NCBI GenBank assembly: GCA_040266995.1
Contig: JAWRHV010000028.1
Coordinates: forward strand, 12,876-76,875
Direction of reading: 5' to 3'
Origin: UBA4312 sp040266995
GTDB lineage: Bacteria; Bacillota_I; Bacilli_A; Erysipelotrichales; Erysipelotrichaceae
Length of the DNA: 64,000 bases
In this document: positions 1 through 9,294 of the stretch, one piece after another
Layout: each line of letters starts with the position of its first letter
How positions within the stretch are numbered: position 1 is the first letter of the stretch
Program-made: the position numbers and the translations under genes
The notes under the pieces: generated by a model
Told to the model about the DNA's origin: nothing
Seen by the model: the letters and a program-made list of their open reading frames with translations, nothing else
The model's database searches: none

Positions 1-124
1 CGATATCCACCATGGCATGACTGGCCAGTTCCTTTGCATCAAATGAATTCAAATAACGAGCCGGAATAATAACATCCGTATCAACGTTATCTCCGTATTT
101 AAATACTCTACCGTGTGCTTCCAT
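1..124 (-). CDS. leuD: 3-isopropylmalate dehydratase small subunit, 5' part only
   Basis: The first 41 codons of the small subunit of isopropylmalate isomerase, which with LeuC converts 2-isopropylmalate to 3-isopropylmalate in leucine synthesis. The reverse strand reads an N-terminus with the family-typical segments HGRVFKYGDNVDTD and IIPARYLN. The ATG lies 2 nt after the leuC stop, so the two are translationally close and belong to one leuA-leuC-leuD operon. The rest of the gene lies beyond the left edge of the window. Confidence 0.93.
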   Translation of the reverse strand, partial: MEAHGRVFKYGDNVDTDVIIPARYLNSFDAKELASHAMVDI

Positions 125-126
125 TG

Positions 127-1404
127 TTATTGTGCACCTCCCAATGTAACCGGATTTGTGATATATCCTGTAATGGCTGACGCCGCTGCCGTTTCCGGAC
201 TCGCCAGGTAAATTAACGCTTCCGTATCTCCCATACGACCGACAAAGTTGCGGTTTGTGGTGGAAACACAACGTTCTCCCTTGGCCATAACACCCATATG
301 ACCACCCATACAAGGGCCACAGCTTGGGGTATTAAAGGCACATCCACTTTCCACAAAAATATCAGCCAGTCCTTCGTGAATACATTGCAGGAAGATCTTT
401 TGCGTTGCCGGTATAACCATGACACGGACAGTTTTCGCAACCTGACGGCCCTTTAAAATAGCTGCTGCCCGGCGCATATCTTCCATACGTCCGTTAGTAC
501 ATGAACCAATCACCACCTGATCGATCACAATCGGTTCCATCGCTTCAATCTCATCAAATGTTTTTCCGTTACCTGGCAGATGTGGAAACGCTACTGTCGG
601 TGTAATCAAGCTTAGATCGATATCGATAACCTTTTCATAATAGGCATCGTCATCCGCTTGATATATCTTATAGTCTTTCACACCGGCTTGATCCATGTAT
701 TCTATCGTTTTTTCATCCACCGGGAAAATACCGTTTTTACCACCCGCTTCAATTGCCATATTGGAAATAGTGAACCGATCATCCATCGACAATTCAGACA
801 CTCCGGGACCGGCAAATTCCATTGATTTATACAGTGCGCCATCCACACCGATCTTGTGAATGATATGTAAAATGACATCTTTACCACTAACATAGGGTTT
901 CAACTTTCCATGCAGGTAAAACTGAATTGCTTCCGGTACTTTAAACCACGCTTGCCCGCTGGCCATCCCCGCTGCTATATCCGTTGTTCCGACACCTGTG
1001 GAGAAAGCGCCTAAAGCTCCATACGTACAAGTATGAGAATCAGCACCTATAACAGTCATCCCGCTGTATACCAAACCTCTTTCTGGCAGAATGGCGTGTT
1101 CAATACCACATTTACCTTGGATCATCAAATTCGTCAAATTCTGTTCGATCGCGTATTCGCGCATTGCTTTGGCATTTTCTGCCGATTTTATATCTTTATT
1201 CGGGACAAAGTGATCCGGAACAAAGACAACTTTATCTTTATCAAATACATTGCCGCCCATCTGCTTGATCACCGGCAAAGCCATCGGACCGGTAATATCA
1301 TTGGCCATTACCAAATCCAGGTTTGCCTCAATCAGCTGACCAGCTGACACATGGTCCAGGCCGGCATGAGCAGCTAGTATTTTCTGGGTCATTGTCATTC
1401 CCAT
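127..1404 (-). CDS. leuC: 3-isopropylmalate dehydratase large subunit
   Basis: Catalytic large subunit of isopropylmalate isomerase, an aconitase-family [4Fe-4S] enzyme acting with LeuD. Cluster-ligand cysteines are visible at about C302 (SCTNGR) and C362/C365 (SCGPCMGG). About 425 residues, the length of the shorter LeuC type. The start is placed at the ATG at 1404, just after the leuA stop and 9 nt after an AGGAGG site. A longer reading frame would run back into leuA and is not needed. Second gene of the leu operon, so it should be governed by the T-box upstream of leuA. Confidence 0.95.
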   Translation of the reverse strand: MGMTMTQKILAAHAGLDHVSAGQLIEANLDLVMANDITGPMALPVIKQMGGNVFDKDKVVFVPDHFVPNKDIKSAENAKAMREYAIEQNLTNLMIQGKCGIEHAILPERGLVYSGMTVIGADSHTCTYGALGAFSTGVGTTDIAAGMASGQAWFKVPEAIQFYLHGKLKPYVSGKDVILHIIHKIGVDGALYKSMEFAGPGVSELSMDDRFTISNMAIEAGGKNGIFPVDEKTIEYMDQAGVKDYKIYQADDDAYYEKVIDIDLSLITPTVAFPHLPGNGKTFDEIEAMEPIVIDQVVIGSCTNGRMEDMRRAAAILKGRQVAKTVRVMVIPATQKIFLQCIHEGLADIFVESGCAFNTPSCGPCMGGHMGVMAKGERCVSTTNRNFVGRMGDTEALIYLASPETAAASAITGYITNPVTLGGAQ

Positions 1405-1408
1405 AACA

Positions 1409-3082
1409 TTAATCCTCCTTATGGATAATCGCACGATTCAATGAACTGATCAGCGCTTTGATACTACTTGCCATAATATCATCATCGACACCCACACCGA
1501 AACGATCTTCGTTGATACAGTCATTTACCTGTACATACGATACCGCCTTGGATGTACTGCCTCGTGTCAAGGAGCTCTCATTATAATCGACAATATCAAA
1601 CGTCAAATTACAATGCTTGCGTATAGCGTTCGCTACCGCATCCAAACGACCGCTTCCGCGTCCGGTGATATCCATCGCTTCCCCATGGAACAAGATAGAT
1701 AAAGTTGCCATATATTTATCTCCGGTACGGATAAAGTGATAATCATCCAGCTTGATCGGATCGTTCAGATTAACAAAATCATGTTTGAAGATTTCGAAGA
1801 TCTCTTCAGGTTTCAGCTCTTTATGCTGATGATCCGAAATATCCTTAATGTAATAAGAGAATTGTTCACGGAATACACGTGGAAGATCATATCCATAGTA
1901 ATTATTCATGATATAAGCAATACCACCCTTGCCGCTCTGTGAATTGATGCGAATAACATCTGTCTCGTACACACGGCCAACATCGGTTGGATCGATTGGT
2001 AAATATGGTACCGTCCACTGCTGCAGATTATGGTCTTTATGATACTGCATTCCTTTGGCAATCGCATCCTGATGCGATCCACTGAAAGCCGCAAATACCA
2101 GCTTTCCACAATAAGGCTGACGATCGTATACTTCCATTCGTGTACATCTTTCATAAATATCAACAATATGCGGCATATCGCTAAAATCAAGATGCGGATC
2201 CACACCATGACTGTACATATTCATAGCCAGGGTAACAATATCCACATTACCGGTCCTCTCCCCGTTTCCAAACAATGTGCCTTCCACACGATCGGCGCCG
2301 GCCAATAATGCCAGTTCCGTATCCGCAACACCTGTACCTCTATCATTGTGCGGATGCAAAGAGAGAATAACAGCTTCCCTGCGGTTCATGTGCTTTGACA
2401 TATATTCAATCTGGGATGCATACACATGTGGCATGGACATCTCAACTGTAACCGGCAAGTTGATGATCAACGGTTTTTCTACAGTTGGTTCAAAGACATC
2501 GATGACCGCATTACATACATCCAGGGCAAAATCCACCTCTGTACCGGTAAAGCTTTCCGGCGAGTATTCAAAACGGTAATCCATTCCGCTTTCATCGGAT
2601 AACTGTTTGACAAGCTTTGCCCCATCCACCGCAATCTTTTTGATTTCTTCACGAGACATCTTGAATACTTGTTGTCGCTGTGCAAACGACGTAGAGTTAT
2701 AAAAATGAACGATCGCGTTTTTACATCCTTTTAAAGAATCAAACGTTTTTCGAATAATATGATCGCGAGCTTGTGTCAATACCTGCACTGTGACATCATC
2801 CGGAATCAGGTTCTGATCGATCAACGTACGCAAAAATTCAAACTCTGTTTCACTGGCCGCCGGAAATCCGATTTCTATTTCCTTGAATCCAACTTCGATC
2901 AATGTATTAAAAAACTTCAGCTTTTCCTCCAGGCTCATCGGAATGATCAAAGCCTGGTTGCCATCACGAAGGTCTACGCTGCACCATGTCGGTGCATGGT
3001 CGATATACTCTTTCTTTACCCATTCATAGCTTTCTTCCGGAGGCATAAAGTAACCTCTTTTGTACTTTTTGTGATTCATCAT
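1409..3082 (-). CDS. leuA: 2-isopropylmalate synthase (long LeuA type)
   Basis: Condenses acetyl-CoA with 2-oxoisovalerate, the committed step of leucine synthesis. The N-terminal TIM barrel shows the SVDLRDGNQA segment and the metal-binding HPHNDRG motif. The C-terminal part (roughly residue 430 onward) is the regulatory LeuA dimer domain that binds leucine. About 557 residues fits the approximately 560-residue LeuA group rather than the approximately 510-residue one. The ATG at 3082 is preferred over an upstream in-frame GTG because GGAG lies 9 nt before it, whereas the GTG is only 3 nt from that site. First gene of the operon, directly behind a leucine T-box. Confidence 0.95.
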   Translation of the reverse strand: MMNHKKYKRGYFMPPEESYEWVKKEYIDHAPTWCSVDLRDGNQALIIPMSLEEKLKFFNTLIEVGFKEIEIGFPAASETEFEFLRTLIDQNLIPDDVTVQVLTQARDHIIRKTFDSLKGCKNAIVHFYNSTSFAQRQQVFKMSREEIKKIAVDGAKLVKQLSDESGMDYRFEYSPESFTGTEVDFALDVCNAVIDVFEPTVEKPLIINLPVTVEMSMPHVYASQIEYMSKHMNRREAVILSLHPHNDRGTGVADTELALLAGADRVEGTLFGNGERTGNVDIVTLAMNMYSHGVDPHLDFSDMPHIVDIYERCTRMEVYDRQPYCGKLVFAAFSGSHQDAIAKGMQYHKDHNLQQWTVPYLPIDPTDVGRVYETDVIRINSQSGKGGIAYIMNNYYGYDLPRVFREQFSYYIKDISDHQHKELKPEEIFEIFKHDFVNLNDPIKLDDYHFIRTGDKYMATLSILFHGEAMDITGRGSGRLDAVANAIRKHCNLTFDIVDYNESSLTRGSTSKAVSYVQVNDCINEDRFGVGVDDDIMASSIKALISSLNRAIIHKED

Positions 3083-3103
3083 GTGCACTCACTCCTTTTC
3101 TAA

Positions 3104-3316
3104 ATAAAAAAGCATCCTTATTGCTAAGGACGCTTGCACGCGGTACCACCTTAGTTCATAAACCTTTTTATGTTTATGCCCTTGCTTTCTTCTTAACGCG
3201 AAGAACACGTCAAGCTCCATGGCAAGTTCATCTCTAGTTTGTACAGGCTTCCACCAACCGCCTGCTCTCTGTAACGAAACGCCGAGATTACTACTCCACT
3301 TCATCGCCGATTATTA
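3104..3316 (-). promoter_or_regulatory. T-box leader of the leu operon, Leu specifier CUU
   Basis: The T-box element AAGGTGGTACCGCG lies at 3139-3152 (reverse strand), followed by a terminator hairpin (about 3104-3135) with a U-run. Stem I features lie upstream, including the AGAGAGC bulge region and a GGTTGGTG apical sequence. Aligning the four T-boxes of this window on the shared segment after the specifier puts codon CTT at 3224-3226, a leucine codon. The element should allow leuA-leuC-leuD expression when tRNA-Leu is uncharged. Confidence 0.93.
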
Positions 3317-3322
3317 ATTTGA

Positions 3323-3351
3323 ATTATATCCGAAATATATTTTTATTTCAA
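3323..3351 (-). promoter_or_regulatory. Sigma-A promoter of the leu operon
   Basis: On the reverse strand TTGAAA (-35, 3346-3351) and TATAAT (-10, 3323-3328) are separated by 17 bp. The predicted start near 3316 gives a leader that begins with the T-box stem I. Confidence 0.8.
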
Positions 3352-3433
3352 TAGAGCAACGCAAACATTTTCATTTTTTATCAATGTCATTTTCATTTAT
3401 TTACATTATACATACAGCGGTTACATTTTCATA

Positions 3434-3462
3434 TTGAGATTCATTAGGAATTGCTTTATAAT
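3434..3462 (+). promoter_or_regulatory. Sigma-A promoter of ilvBND
   Basis: TTGAGA (3434-3439), 17 bp spacer, TATAAT (3457-3462). Predicted start near 3469 leaves only about 20 nt before the ilvB ATG, so there is no room for a T-box or other attenuator. This contrasts with the divergent leu operon. Confidence 0.75.
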
Positions 3463-3490
3463 ATTACTACTATTTTTTGGGAGGTATAAC

Positions 3491-5149
3491 ATGAAATTAA
3501 ATGGTTCTCAAATTGTAATGGAAGTACTTTTGGAACAAGGTGTAGATACAGTCTTTGGGTATCCGGGTGGGACTGCATTGAACGTCTACGATTCCTTGTA
3601 TGATTATCAAGATAAAATCCATCATGTTCTAACCGCACATGAACAAGGGGCTGCCCATGCCGCCGATGGATATGCACGCAGTACCGGTAAAACCGGTGTT
3701 GTATTTTCAACCAGCGGTCCGGGAGCTACCAATCTCGTAACAGGGATCGCTACGGCTTATATGGACAGTATTCCACTTGTTGCCATAACATGCAATGTCA
3801 GCGATGACATGATCGGTCGTGATTCTTTTCAGGAAGTAAGCATCACGGGAATCACCCTGCCAATTACTAAGCATAACTATTTCGTTAATAAAATCGGAAA
3901 TCTGGCCGATGCGATCCGGAACGCATTTCGGGTTGCCAACGAAGGCCGTAAAGGACCGGTTCTGATCGATATCACAAAAGATGTAACAGCAGCAACCATC
4001 GAATATACACCGATGCCGCCAATTGCTCTTACGCCGAATCCTACATTCGATCAAACCGCTATACAGGAAGTCGCAAATGTCATCAATATCGCAAAGCGCC
4101 CTGTTATCTACTTTGGTGGTGGGGTTCAATCCAGCGGTGCTCGAAAAGAACTGTATGAACTGATCCAAAAAGCGGATATTCCGGCAACGTATACGATGAT
4201 GGCTGCCGGGGTAATTGACTGTGACGACCCTAAAAACCTTGGACTTGTAGGTATGCACGGAACCGTTGCAGCAAACAAATCCATCGATGAAGCCGATCTG
4301 GTCATCGCATTAGGTACCCGTTTCTCGGATCGTGTCGCTCTGAATCCGAAACGCTTTGCCCGCAATGCCGCCATCATACAAATTGATATTGATGCCAGTG
4401 AGATCAACAAAAACGTGTTGATCAATTACAGTATTATCGGCGATATCAAAGAAGTTTTAACAGCCCTTCTACCTCAAGTCAAAAAAGCAGAACATACCGA
4501 ATGGATCGAAAAAGTGACAGCGTATCAAAAGATCGTTCGTGCGCCGATGCCGGATTCGCAGCTTCGTCCAAAGGAAATCATCGATTATGTCTGCGATACT
4601 ACGGACAAGGAAACCATTTATGTTACTGATGTAGGACAGCACCAGATGTGGGCCGCCCAATTTGTCAAACATCATAACATGCATTCCTTCATCACCAGCG
4701 GTGGATTGGGAACAATGGGATTTGGATATGGAGCAGCCATCGGAGCGCAGATTGCCAATCCGGATAAACGTGTCATCCACTTTACCGGTGACGGATCCTT
4801 CCATATGAATATGAACGAAGCTTGTACTGCCGTATCCTATGATCTTCCGATCATTACGATTATTTTTGACAACAAGGTTCTGGGAATGGTTTATCAGTGG
4901 CAGACAATTTTCTATAATAAGCATTACTCCCAGACGATCTTAAATCGTAAAACCGATTATGAGGCCGTCGCTAAAGGATTTGGTGCACAAGGCTTTACAT
5001 GCAATACATTGGATGAATTCAAAGACGCTTATGAAAAAGCGCTTCAATGTAAAGGCCCTGTATGGATTGCATGTAATATCGATAAAGAAGAACGTGTTTT
5101 ACCGATGATTCCAAATGGTGGATCGGTAAAAGACATGATCATTGACTAG
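3491..5149 (+). CDS. ilvB: Acetolactate synthase, large (catalytic) subunit
   Basis: TPP- and FAD-dependent enzyme making acetolactate or acetohydroxybutyrate, the first common step of valine, leucine and isoleucine synthesis. The N-terminal TPP domain carries the catalytic Glu near residue 51 (AHEQGAAHAADGYAR). A central FAD domain follows, then the C-terminal TPP-binding motif starting GDG at 433-435. 552 residues is normal. The ATG at 3491 follows GGGAGG; an upstream in-frame extension would be a non-native hydrophobic leader and is discarded. ilvN follows 8 nt downstream, consistent with the holoenzyme subunits being co-translated. Confidence 0.96.
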   Translation: MKLNGSQIVMEVLLEQGVDTVFGYPGGTALNVYDSLYDYQDKIHHVLTAHEQGAAHAADGYARSTGKTGVVFSTSGPGATNLVTGIATAYMDSIPLVAITCNVSDDMIGRDSFQEVSITGITLPITKHNYFVNKIGNLADAIRNAFRVANEGRKGPVLIDITKDVTAATIEYTPMPPIALTPNPTFDQTAIQEVANVINIAKRPVIYFGGGVQSSGARKELYELIQKADIPATYTMMAAGVIDCDDPKNLGLVGMHGTVAANKSIDEADLVIALGTRFSDRVALNPKRFARNAAIIQIDIDASEINKNVLINYSIIGDIKEVLTALLPQVKKAEHTEWIEKVTAYQKIVRAPMPDSQLRPKEIIDYVCDTTDKETIYVTDVGQHQMWAAQFVKHHNMHSFITSGGLGTMGFGYGAAIGAQIANPDKRVIHFTGDGSFHMNMNEACTAVSYDLPIITIIFDNKVLGMVYQWQTIFYNKHYSQTILNRKTDYEAVAKGFGAQGFTCNTLDEFKDAYEKALQCKGPVWIACNIDKEERVLPMIPNGGSVKDMIID

Positions 5150-5157
5150 GAGGTTCT

Positions 5158-5658
5158 ATGGCTAAGGAAGTAATCAGTATATTTGTTGAGAATCAATCCA
5201 ATGTTCTGACTCGGATCTCAAGCTTGTTTGGACGCCGTGGCTTCAACATTGATTCTCTGACGGTCTCGACGACCGATGATCCTAAGATTTCCCGTATTAC
5301 GGTTGTATTTGAAGGAAGCGGCCAAAAGCTGCAGCAGATTCTGACACAGACGGAAAAGCTGGAAATCGTCAAAGAAGTACGCCTTTTGAAAAAAAGTGAA
5401 AGTTTGTTCAGAGAACTTCTCTTATTGAAAATCGCCTGTGACAAATACAATCGTGCCGGTATTATTCAAATTGTCGATATTTACCGAGGTAAAATCATCT
5501 CTTTGAACAAGGAGTGCATGATCATAGAGCTGACAGGAGCACCGGAAAAAATTGATGGATTCCTGGATATGGTCAGTTGCTATGAAATCATGGAAATCTG
5601 CCGTACCGGTATCACAGGTATTTCCCGTAACGCAATTGTAGATTCTGAAGATGTTTAA
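5158..5658 (+). CDS. ilvN: Acetolactate synthase, small (regulatory) subunit
   Basis: Regulatory subunit that stimulates IlvB and usually confers valine feedback inhibition. An N-terminal ACT domain (about residues 4-75) carries the typical segment NVLTRISSLFGRRGFNI, followed by the C-terminal ALS small-subunit domain. 166 residues is typical of the IlvN/IlvH family. The start has AGGAGG immediately upstream. Confidence 0.95.
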   Translation: MAKEVISIFVENQSNVLTRISSLFGRRGFNIDSLTVSTTDDPKISRITVVFEGSGQKLQQILTQTEKLEIVKEVRLLKKSESLFRELLLLKIACDKYNRAGIIQIVDIYRGKIISLNKECMIIELTGAPEKIDGFLDMVSCYEIMEICRTGITGISRNAIVDSEDV

Positions 5659-5685
5659 AAAAGTGATTCGTTGAGAATCACTTTT
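5659..5685 (+). terminator. Hairpin between ilvN and ilvD
   Basis: AAAAGTGATTC, loop of 5 nt, GAATCACTTTT, then a short AT-rich tail. It sits 20 nt before the ilvD ribosome site. It may be a weak intra-operon terminator or a processing/stability hairpin that lowers ilvD relative to ilvBN. Confidence 0.5.
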
Positions 5686-5705
5686 ATATAAAAAGGAGCA
5701 AAAAT

Positions 5706-7373
5706 ATGAATAACAGAAAAAGTGCACAAGTTACACAAGGAATTGAAAAAGCCCCTATGCGTTCTTTATTCTACGCAATGGGATATACAAAAGAAGAATT
5801 AGATCGTCCTTTGGTCGGTATTGTCTCCGCAAAAAGCGATATCGTACCAGGACACGCACATTTAGATAAACTGGTAGATGCCATTAAAACCGGTGTCGCC
5901 ATGGCCGGCGGTACACCTATTGTTGTCCCTGCCATCGGTGTTTGTGACGGGATTGCGATGGGACATAAAGGCATGCACTATTCATTAGCCAGCCGTGAGC
6001 TCATTGCCGATTCTGTGGAGACCATGGCGGAAGCCCATTGTTTTGACGCATTGGTTCTTGTACCGAGCTGTGACAAAATCGTTCCGGGAATGGTTATGGG
6101 TGCTTTACGTGTAAACGTACCAACCGTTGTTTGTAACGGTGGCCCCATGTTGGCCGGTCATGTAAAAGGACAAAAAGTTTCCTTATCCAAAATGTTTGAA
6201 GCGGTCGGTGCTCGTAAAGCCGATATGATCAACGATGAGGAACTAACCGAATTTGAACAAGGAGTCTGCCCGGGCTGCGGAAGCTGTGCCGGTATGTATA
6301 CCGCCAATTCCGTATCTTGTTTATGCGAAGCCATGGGTATTTCCCTTCCGGGCAGCGGAACGATCCCAGCTGTCTATTCCGGACGGATCCAGTTAGCTAA
6401 GCATGCCGGTATGGCTGTTATGGATATGCTGGAAAAAGATATCAAGATCAAAGATATCATCAATGAACGTTCCATTAAGAACGCTCTGACATGCGATATG
6501 GCCTTAGGTTGTTCTTCCAACAGTGTTTTACATCTATTGGCTATTGCACAGGAAGCCGGTTATGATCTGAAGCTTGAAACATTCAATGAATTCAGCGATC
6601 GTACGCCAAACTTATGCCATCTGGCCCCTGCCGGACCTACTCACATGGAAGATCTGGATCAAGCTGGTGGATTACAAGCCGTTCTTCATTCGTTAAGCGA
6701 TTTAGGCTTGATCGACACCAACTGTATGACAGTGACCGGTAAAACAGTTGGCGAAAATATTCAATATGCCGTCAATAAAAACGAAGAGATTATTCGTCCT
6801 ACAGATCGTCCATACTCCACTACCGGTGGTATTGCCATCTTATATGGTAACATCGCTCCCGACGGATCCGTTGTTAAAAGAAGCGCTGTTGCCCCGGAAA
6901 TGATGGTTCATTCCGGACCGGCTCGTGTCTTTGATTCGGAAGATGACGCTATTTCAAATATCTATGCCGGAAACATCAAAGATGGAGACGTTGTTGTCAT
7001 CCGTTATGAAGGGCCGAAAGGCGGTCCAGGTATGCGTGAAATGTTAAATCCTACCAGTGCCCTGGCTGGTATGAAACTCGATAAAACCGTTGCATTGATT
7101 ACTGATGGACGCTTCTCCGGAGCCAGTCGTGGTGCTTCCATCGGTCACGTGGCACCAGAAGCAGCCAGCGGTGGTCCGATTGGTATTATCCAGGAAGGAG
7201 ATATCATCGATATCGATATTCCTAATCATGTATTGAATTTACGTATTTCGGATGAAGAATTCGCGCATCGGATGGATCAGCTGACGATCCTGCCACCAAA
7301 AATTAATAAGGGCTGGTTAAAACGATATGCGGGATTGGTTCAAGGTGCCAATATTGGAGCTATCTTAAAATAA
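5706..7373 (+). CDS. ilvD: Dihydroxy-acid dehydratase
   Basis: Iron-sulfur dehydratase that makes the 2-oxo acid precursors of valine and isoleucine. The motif CPGCGSC (C188, C191, C194) and the upstream VPSCDKIVPG segment supply cluster cysteines. 555 residues is the usual length, with the family C-terminal segment TDGRFSGASRG present. AAAAGGAG precedes the ATG. Third gene of ilvB-ilvN-ilvD; ilvC lies convergently downstream on the other strand. Confidence 0.96.
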   Translation: MNNRKSAQVTQGIEKAPMRSLFYAMGYTKEELDRPLVGIVSAKSDIVPGHAHLDKLVDAIKTGVAMAGGTPIVVPAIGVCDGIAMGHKGMHYSLASRELIADSVETMAEAHCFDALVLVPSCDKIVPGMVMGALRVNVPTVVCNGGPMLAGHVKGQKVSLSKMFEAVGARKADMINDEELTEFEQGVCPGCGSCAGMYTANSVSCLCEAMGISLPGSGTIPAVYSGRIQLAKHAGMAVMDMLEKDIKIKDIINERSIKNALTCDMALGCSSNSVLHLLAIAQEAGYDLKLETFNEFSDRTPNLCHLAPAGPTHMEDLDQAGGLQAVLHSLSDLGLIDTNCMTVTGKTVGENIQYAVNKNEEIIRPTDRPYSTTGGIAILYGNIAPDGSVVKRSAVAPEMMVHSGPARVFDSEDDAISNIYAGNIKDGDVVVIRYEGPKGGPGMREMLNPTSALAGMKLDKTVALITDGRFSGASRGASIGHVAPEAASGGPIGIIQEGDIIDIDIPNHVLNLRISDEEFAHRMDQLTILPPKINKGWLKRYAGLVQGANIGAILK

Positions 7374-7377
7374 TTAA

Positions 7378-7412
7378 AAAAAGGATGTATCTATGGATGC
7401 ATCCTTTCTTTT
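7378..7412 (+). terminator. Terminator of ilvBND
   Basis: AAAGGATG and CATCCTTT arms (7380-7387 and 7400-7407) around a 12-nt loop, followed by a T-rich tail. Confidence 0.75.
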
Positions 7413-7426
7413 CGAACGGACAATAA

Positions 7427-7470
7427 AAAGGAATCTCCTTTGCTGCGTATGCAGCATTGGAAATTCCTAC
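7427..7470 (-). terminator. Terminator of ilvC
   Basis: Read on the reverse strand, a long hairpin with outer arms AGGAAT/ATTCCT and inner arms GCTGC/GCAGC, ending in TTTTTATT. It lies just after the ilvC stop. Confidence 0.7.
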
Positions 7471-7478
7471 TGGATTGA

Positions 7479-8504
7479 TTAGTTGTTGATCAGTTTATCT
7501 TCTTCGCTGTTCCAGCTGTATAACTTACGGATTTCTTTACCAACTTTTTCACTTGGATGTTCTGCTGCTTTTTTACGCATTGCCTTAAAGTGAACCTGGC
7601 GTCCGGCACTGGACATATCCAGCAAGAACTCTTTGGCAAATGTACCATCCTGAATGTCGGATAAAATCTTTTTCATCGCTTTGCGAGTGTCATCTGTAAT
7701 GATTTTCGGTCCTGTGATATAGTCACCGTATTCAGCTGTATTGGAAATGGAATAACGCATGCCTTCAAAGCCTGACTGATAGATCAGATCGACGATCAGC
7801 TTCATTTCATGGATACATTCAAAGTATGCATTACGAGGATCATATCCGGCTTCAACCAGTGTCTCAAAACCAGCCTGCATCAAGGCACATACACCACCAC
7901 ATAATACGGCTTGTTCACCAAATAAATCGGTTTCTGTTTCTGTACGGTATGTTGTTTCCAGCAATCCGGCACGTGCACCACCGATACCTGCGCCATAAGC
8001 CAATGCCAGATCCCAAGCATGACCTGTAGCATCCTGTTCAACAGCTACCAAACATGGAGTTCCTTTTCCAGCCAGATACTCCGAACGTACTGTATGACCC
8101 GGTGCTTTTGGTGCGATCATGGCTACATCCACATTCTTAGGTGGAACGATGCATCCAAAATGAATATTGAAACCATGAGCGAACATTAACATATTTCCAT
8201 CTTCAAGATTCGGTTCAATATCCGCCTTATACATATCAGCCTGTTTTTCATCGTTGATCAAAATCATGATGATGTCGGCTCTTTTGGCAGCTTCAGCAGC
8301 TGTATAAACAGTCAATCCTTGTTGTTCTGCCTTTGCCCAGGATTTTGATCCTTCATACAAACCTATGATGACATTGCATCCAGATTCTTTCAGGTTCAAG
8401 GCATGTGCATGTCCCTGGCTGCCATAACCGATGATAGCGATGGTTTTTCCATCCAGGTAAGATAAATTACAATCTGATTCATAAAAAATACGTGCTTCTG
8501 ACAT
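7479..8504 (-). CDS. ilvC: Ketol-acid reductoisomerase (class I)
   Basis: NADPH-dependent isomeroreductase acting between acetolactate synthase and IlvD. The N-terminal Rossmann motif GYGSQG is at about 26-31, followed by the KARI C-terminal knotted domain (segments LFGEQAVLCGG and ISNTAEYGDY). 341 residues matches class I. The ATG at 8504 follows AAAGGAGG; a 21-codon longer frame crosses the operator and is rejected. It is transcribed alone, apart from ilvBND, from a promoter overlapped by an inverted-repeat operator that is repeated before the DUF815-gntR operon. Confidence 0.96.
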   Translation of the reverse strand: MSEARIFYESDCNLSYLDGKTIAIIGYGSQGHAHALNLKESGCNVIIGLYEGSKSWAKAEQQGLTVYTAAEAAKRADIIMILINDEKQADMYKADIEPNLEDGNMLMFAHGFNIHFGCIVPPKNVDVAMIAPKAPGHTVRSEYLAGKGTPCLVAVEQDATGHAWDLALAYGAGIGGARAGLLETTYRTETETDLFGEQAVLCGGVCALMQAGFETLVEAGYDPRNAYFECIHEMKLIVDLIYQSGFEGMRYSISNTAEYGDYITGPKIITDDTRKAMKKILSDIQDGTFAKEFLLDMSSAGRQVHFKAMRKKAAEHPSEKVGKEIRKLYSWNSEEDKLINN

Positions 8505-8533
8505 TTGATATCCTCCTTTAATTTGATATGTAT

Positions 8534-8567
8534 TTGTCATACAACTTAAGTACATGTTGTATGACAA
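8534..8567. promoter_or_regulatory. FadR-type GntR operator at the ilvC promoter
   Basis: Perfect inverted repeat: TTGTCATACAAC, 10-bp spacer, GTTGTATGACAA. Each arm is itself of the form TTGT-N3-ACAA, the half-palindromic spacing usual for FadR-subfamily GntR operators, so two dimer sites are likely. It overlaps the last base of the ilvC -10 box and the start region, as expected for repression. The same element recurs at 10504-10537. Confidence 0.82.
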
Positions 8568-8595
8568 TTGTAAGTCTGTTTGATACGATTGTCAA
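8567..8595 (-). promoter_or_regulatory. Sigma-A promoter of ilvC
   Basis: Reverse strand TTGACA (8590-8595), 17 bp, TACAAT (8567-8572). It lies between the gntR stop and ilvC, so ilvC can be transcribed independently of gntR. Confidence 0.8.
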
Positions 8596-8602
8596 TAAAC
8601 AA

Positions 8603-9286
8603 TTAATCATTTATTACCAATTGTTCATGCAGTACCGCATGATGCAGATGAATGAGTACGGCGCTCTTTAGTCCTTGTGCGTCCCTTCTCTTTAAAAAAT
8701 CCATGATCATGATATGATCCTTATATGCATCTTCCGCTATCCTTTCCAAATTAATGCGAAGTGCAAAGGTCTTCTCGATGGTTTCCGTTATAATTGGCAT
8801 GAACTGGCTTAGAAAGTCGTTATGGCTGGCTTTGATAATCGATGAATGAAACGCGCTTTCGCTGGCAATCCGGGCGTCGCCCGTCGGATCTTCCAGGATT
8901 TGTTTTTGTACTTCAGCTCCCAGTTCCAGAATATGTTCGATCTCTTCATCCGTGGCGCGACGACATGCTAAAGCCGCTGCTTCCGGTTCAAAGATCATCC
9001 TTGCTTCGTACAGATCTCTTAATGTCACTTTGTCATCGTTCATGCTCCATGTTGTTTCCGTAGGCTGGTTGATCGGATCTGTTACAAATGTCCCACTGCC
9101 CCTTTCCACTCGCAGAACCCCTTCACTGACTAAAGTTCGTATGGACTCTCTTAATGTCGTACGGCTGATCCCGAGCTGATTGGAGAGTATATTTTCATTT
9201 GGCAGCTTTTCACCAGGTTTATACGAGCCGTTTTCAATCAGGTTTCGTAAAGTATCGGCCGTTCTCGATGCTAGATTTTCTTTCAT
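8603..9286 (-). CDS. FadR-family GntR transcriptional regulator
   Basis: DNA-binding regulator, 227 residues. Winged helix-turn-helix at about 8-70 (GEKLPNENILSNQLGISR, then RVERGSGTFV). An all-helical FCD ligand domain follows from about 90, with likely metal/ligand residues E143, H147, H191 and H213. It lies 8 nt after the DUF815 gene and directly upstream of ilvC. Inverted repeats of FadR-operator type occur at both adjacent promoters, so autoregulation and control of ilvC are likely. The effector is not visible; a branched-chain pathway acid is a guess. No gene symbol is assigned because I cannot match it to a characterised regulator. Confidence 0.88.
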   Translation of the reverse strand: MKENLASRTADTLRNLIENGSYKPGEKLPNENILSNQLGISRTTLRESIRTLVSEGVLRVERGSGTFVTDPINQPTETTWSMNDDKVTLRDLYEARMIFEPEAAALACRRATDEEIEHILELGAEVQKQILEDPTGDARIASESAFHSSIIKASHNDFLSQFMPIITETIEKTFALRINLERIAEDAYKDHIMIMDFLKRRDAQGLKSAVLIHLHHAVLHEQLVIND

Positions 9287-9294
9287 AATTTCCT

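Noticed and set aside
3089..3304. 71-codon open frame on the minus strand before leuA
   Set aside because: It is entirely the T-box leader; similar spurious frames extend tyrS and ileS upstream through their T-boxes.
3352..3433. Possible CodY box in the AT-rich divergent region between leuA and ilvB
   Set aside because: Runs such as AAAATGAAAATG have the right composition but no segment matches the 15-bp consensus well enough to claim.
3707..4258. 183-codon open frame antisense to ilvB
   Set aside because: It has no SD, no recognisable protein, and lies fully inside a well-supported gene; typical antisense shadow.
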